A DNA stretch of 64,000 bases. Origin: Paenibacillus sp. FSL R10-2782. Its GTDB lineage: Bacteria > Bacillota > Bacilli > Paenibacillales > Paenibacillaceae. Position numbers and translations under genes: made by a program. This document shows positions 61,613-64,000 of the stretch, in pieces. The stretch is taken from assembly GCF_038592985.1 (NCBI RefSeq), contig NZ_CP151951.1, forward strand, positions 2,657,001 to 2,721,000, written 5' to 3'. The notes under the pieces are model-generated. The model ran no database searches, was not told the origin of the DNA, and saw only the letters and a program-made list of their open reading frames with translations. Each line of letters begins with the position of its first letter. Position 1 is the first letter of the stretch.

Positions 61613-63202
61613 ATGATCAAAGTGTTGATTGTAGATGATGAACCGTTTATTCGACAAGGATTGCAATTATTGATTGACTGGGAGTCATACGGCTTTGAGA
61701 TCTGCGGTCAAGCCTCAAATGGCTTGCAAGCGCTTCAAATCATCAAAACACTGCGCCCCAATCTTGTCATCGCTGACATTAAGATGCCGGAAATGAACGG
61801 AATCGAACTTGCCGAATCTGTATTCGAACAATATGGTGATGAAATTAAAATTATTATTTTAAGCGGGTTCTATGACTTTGAGTATGCTAAGAAAGCGATT
61901 AAGTATCATGTAAATGACTATATCCTCAAGCCAATTGTTCAAACAGATCTTATCCAAGTGTTAGCGGAATTCAAAACGAAACATGAACAACTGAAGGAAA
62001 AGAGACAGAACCAAGTGAAGAATAATAAAATCATCCTGGATCAGCATATGCAGGCGATTTTGTGGGGGATGTTTGAAAAGGAAACGATTGATTATGTACT
62101 GCCTTTTTATCAGAAGTCCGGTAAATTTCGTTATGTGCTGATTGAGATGGATAAATTGAAAGGTTCATTATTTGAATTGTATCCTTGGGCGCGCAGCATG
62201 GTAGGCGAGCATTTTGAAATACAAATCATGAAGCAGTGTACAGGGGAGAAGAATGCCATTTGTATCATCGTTACTGATGAATTGCTTCAAGCCGATCATT
62301 CCACATTAGATGAATATATCAATCAATTATTTTCTGATTTAAGTCAACGTGAGGGAGTAGCCTTTTCAATCTATATTGGCAAGGAAGTTAGAAGCCTGTC
62401 GGCACTTCATGAATCGTATCAATCCTGTAGAAAGATGAAAAGCATGCTTTTTTTCACTAATAATAGACCGATTTATTATTATGAGAAAATGGACATGGAG
62501 ATATTTAACATTCAGCGCAGTAATCTTGAAAAAAACGTATTCGATAATTTGATCAAGTCAATTGAAGACCAGCGTATAGAGGTGCTTCAAACACATGTTG
62601 AAGCGATTTTTAAATATTTTAAAGACGAGCGCATAGATCCTAATATTATAAGGCTAAATTTGAATTATTTATCATATTATTTATTGGAATTAATAACGAG
62701 CTTGAAAGGGAGCATGGACCTCGATTTGATAAAATCAGAGTTTCTTAAAGGGAATTATACAACCCTATCTATGGAGAAAAATATTCAAAATCTGTATGCA
62801 TTTTCTTTGAAATGTGTAGAGAAGTTGAAGGAACAGCACAGATTAAATTCAATGGGAGTCTTGGCCAAAATAGAAGCTTACATTCTCGAACATTACAAGG
62901 AGAATATAAGCCTTAAGTCATTGGGGGAACAATTTTATATCAATAGTGCCTATCTGGGGCAGATTTTCAAAAAGCACTATAACTTATCATTCAATGATTA
63001 TTTGAATCAATTACGTATCAGGAAGGCGGCAAAGTTACTGCGTAGAACAGATAAGAAGGTTTATGAAATAGCAGTTGCAGTCGGATATAGAGACTCGGAT
63101 TATTTTATAAGCCGCTTTGAGAAAATGATGGGGGAGACCCCCCTGCAATATCGGAAAAAAACTATGCCTGTCGTTTCACTAACTCATGTGGAGAAAACCT
63201 AA
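61613..63202 (+). CDS. yesN: Response regulator, YesN family (REC-AraC)
   Basis: A 529-residue regulator. Receiver domain 1-120: 'VLIVDDEPFIRQGL', phospho-Asp near residue 55 in 'VIADIKMPEMNG', Lys in 'YILKPIV'. A long middle domain of unknown fold (about 140-420) and a C-terminal AraC double HTH ('ISLKSLGEQFYINSAYLGQI' and 'VYEIAVAVGYRDSDYFISRF', ending 'GETPLQYRK'). Likely activates the downstream sugar ABC transporter gene in response to the YesM-type sensor. Confidence 0.93.
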   Translation: MIKVLIVDDEPFIRQGLQLLIDWESYGFEICGQASNGLQALQIIKTLRPNLVIADIKMPEMNGIELAESVFEQYGDEIKIIILSGFYDFEYAKKAIKYHVNDYILKPIVQTDLIQVLAEFKTKHEQLKEKRQNQVKNNKIILDQHMQAILWGMFEKETIDYVLPFYQKSGKFRYVLIEMDKLKGSLFELYPWARSMVGEHFEIQIMKQCTGEKNAICIIVTDELLQADHSTLDEYINQLFSDLSQREGVAFSIYIGKEVRSLSALHESYQSCRKMKSMLFFTNNRPIYYYEKMDMEIFNIQRSNLEKNVFDNLIKSIEDQRIEVLQTHVEAIFKYFKDERIDPNIIRLNLNYLSYYLLELITSLKGSMDLDLIKSEFLKGNYTTLSMEKNIQNLYAFSLKCVEKLKEQHRLNSMGVLAKIEAYILEHYKENISLKSLGEQFYINSAYLGQIFKKHYNLSFNDYLNQLRIRKAAKLLRRTDKKVYEIAVAVGYRDSDYFISRFEKMMGETPLQYRKKTMPVVSLTHVEKT

Positions 63203-63401
63203 TCACAAGGGAATGAAAGGTAAAAGTAGAGGGGGTTCAAGTGCGTCAACTAAAAACTGGATTTTTTTACGCAACTCCTTCGCAGAAAAGCACAGGATTT
63301 TTTTTGTTTCAATCCTTAATGAACTGGAATAATTAATGTTTTGACTATAATTTGCCCCGTTGAGGCGCTATATCGCACATGATACTTTGAATATAGCATC
63401 T

Positions 63402-63415
63402 AGAAAGCGCTTTCT
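63402..63415 (+). promoter_or_regulatory. cre-like palindrome upstream of sugar-binding lipoprotein gene
   Basis: AGAAAGCGCTTTCT is a perfect palindrome and fits the cre core (GAAAGCGNTTTC) but has A and T instead of T and A at the outer positions. CcpA or another LacI-type regulator could bind. The rest of 63203-63451 holds a hairpin-prone region and promoter sequence. Confidence 0.5.
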
Positions 63416-63451
63416 TATGCTGGGATAAAAAATAATAATGGAGGGGTCCTT

Positions 63452-64000
63452 TTGAAAAAGTCTCTTGGAAGAACTACCACGCTGTTTATTTTGACGTGCT
63501 TGGTATTTACAGTTGTGCTCGCCGGATGCGGATCCAATCTACAAAGCAAGACGAAAGATGGGAAGGAGCTTAAAGAATTTTCGGCATTTTTTGCCGTACC
63601 GGGAAAGCTTGCGCCTGAAGACAACCGTATTTTGAAAGCGATTGAAGAAAAGACGGGTGTAAGTGTCACTATGGATTGGCTTACCGGTCAAACCGCCAAA
63701 GAACGTATTGGTGTGCTTATTGCCGGCGGGGAATATCCTGACTTTATTGATGGCAGCGATGGGACACAGCAACTGGTAGCGGCAGGAGCATTGGTTCCAT
63801 TAGACGATTACATTGACAAATACCCGAATATTAAAAATTATTTAGGTAGCGATTGGAAGAAAATGAAAAACTCAAAAGATGGACATATATATTTCATTCC
63901 GCAGTTCGGCAATATTCAAGGTAAGCAAATGAATGTTACTCATAATGGAGAGGCATTTTGGATACAAAAAGCAGTGCTGGAGTGGGGCGGTTATCCAACT
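63452..64000 (+). CDS. Sugar ABC transporter substrate-binding lipoprotein (LplA-like), 3' partial
   Basis: The first 183 residues of a family-1 extracellular solute-binding lipoprotein. Lipobox 'VVLAGCGS' (Cys near residue 29), then 'FFAVPGKLAPEDNRILKAI', 'GVLIAGGEYPDFIDGSDGTQ' and 'LVPLDDYIDKYPNIKNYL', typical of LplA/YtcQ-type proteins that are partnered by YesM/YesN. TTG start with GGAGGGG 6 bases upstream. The frame runs off the window; permease genes are expected next. Preceded by a cre-like palindrome. Probable oligosaccharide or sugar-acid uptake. Confidence 0.9.
   Translation, partial: MKKSLGRTTTLFILTCLVFTVVLAGCGSNLQSKTKDGKELKEFSAFFAVPGKLAPEDNRILKAIEEKTGVSVTMDWLTGQTAKERIGVLIAGGEYPDFIDGSDGTQQLVAAGALVPLDDYIDKYPNIKNYLGSDWKKMKNSKDGHIYFIPQFGNIQGKQMNVTHNGEAFWIQKAVLEWGGYPT

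Noticed and set aside
1..64000. tRNA, rRNA, riboswitch, CRISPR array, phage or origin features
   Set aside because: I looked for cloverleaf ends, T-box or vitamin-type leader motifs, regular repeats with spacers, phage structural genes and DnaA-box clusters and saw none that I could support by eye.

Overview
The window looks like a Gram-positive, low-to-moderate GC, plant- or soil-associated Paenibacillus, most likely of the P. polymyxa group. The main reasons are strong AGGAGG-type ribosome sites with frequent TTG and GTG starts, YesM/YesN and AraC regulators beside carbohydrate genes, many secreted plant-polysaccharide hydrolases, and a GH43-CBM6-CBM36 enzyme that closely resembles P. polymyxa XynD. 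I saw no rRNA, tRNA, CRISPR array or prophage.

Layout. 0-11 kb: the end of an ECF-transporter T subunit, small conserved genes, a secreted arabinogalactan-type pair (GH43-CBM42 and GH30-ricin) behind a near-consensus cre site, two DUF1349 genes, an IS200-type element, a Cof phosphatase, a zinc exporter with an ArsR-type operator, and a methyltransferase. 11.7-13.4 kb: a secreted GH13 amylase. 13.7-18.1 kb (minus strand): a four-gene operon (GlcP-like MFS transporter, class III aminotransferase, zinc dehydrogenase, HAD phosphatase) whose set of activities mirrors the ntdABC-glcP amino-sugar operon of Bacillus but uses mostly different protein families. 19-22 kb: an AraC regulator, two decayed sugar-metabolism genes and one intact Gfo/Idh/MocA oxidoreductase.

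24.0-38.7 kb is the most interesting block. A PucR regulator diverges from about 14 kb of tightly packed genes with no internal terminator that I can see. They encode an ABC importer with two different NMT1/THI5-type binding proteins, an isochorismatase-like hydrolase, an amidase-signature enzyme, a creatininase-family enzyme, an FAH-family enzyme, an FAD-linked oxidase, a CocE/NonD hydrolase, a cupin, a cytosine-deaminase-like amidohydrolase and a gamma-glutamyltransferase/oxamate-amidohydrolase-family enzyme. It reads as an import-and-catabolism island for an unidentified nitrogen-rich compound (ureide, cyclic amide or N-heterocycle). I do not recognise it as a described pathway.

39-41 kb: a cre site, a decayed GH11-CBM36 xylanase and an intact CE4-CBM36 esterase. 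41-46 kb: a Fur-boxed siderophore importer lacking its own ATPase, then small genes and RluF. 46-51 kb: an MBL-fold protein, an ECF sigma factor gene interrupted by an IS3/IS150-type element with a 4-bp target duplication, and a divergent GNAT/LysR pair. 51-56 kb: two cre sites, xynD and a start-less GH43 carrying an inserted CBM. 56-60 kb: gene fragments (isochorismatase, YyaL-like, a beta-sandwich domain) around selO. 59.8-64 kb: a YesM/YesN two-component pair and the start of a sugar ABC binding lipoprotein.

Taken together the window is a nutrient-scavenging accessory region: xylan and arabinogalactan breakdown (probably under CcpA), iron uptake (Fur), zinc efflux, and a PucR-controlled nitrogen-compound pathway, with many decaying genes between active units. 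Functional calls rest on motifs and remembered family sequences. No database search was run.
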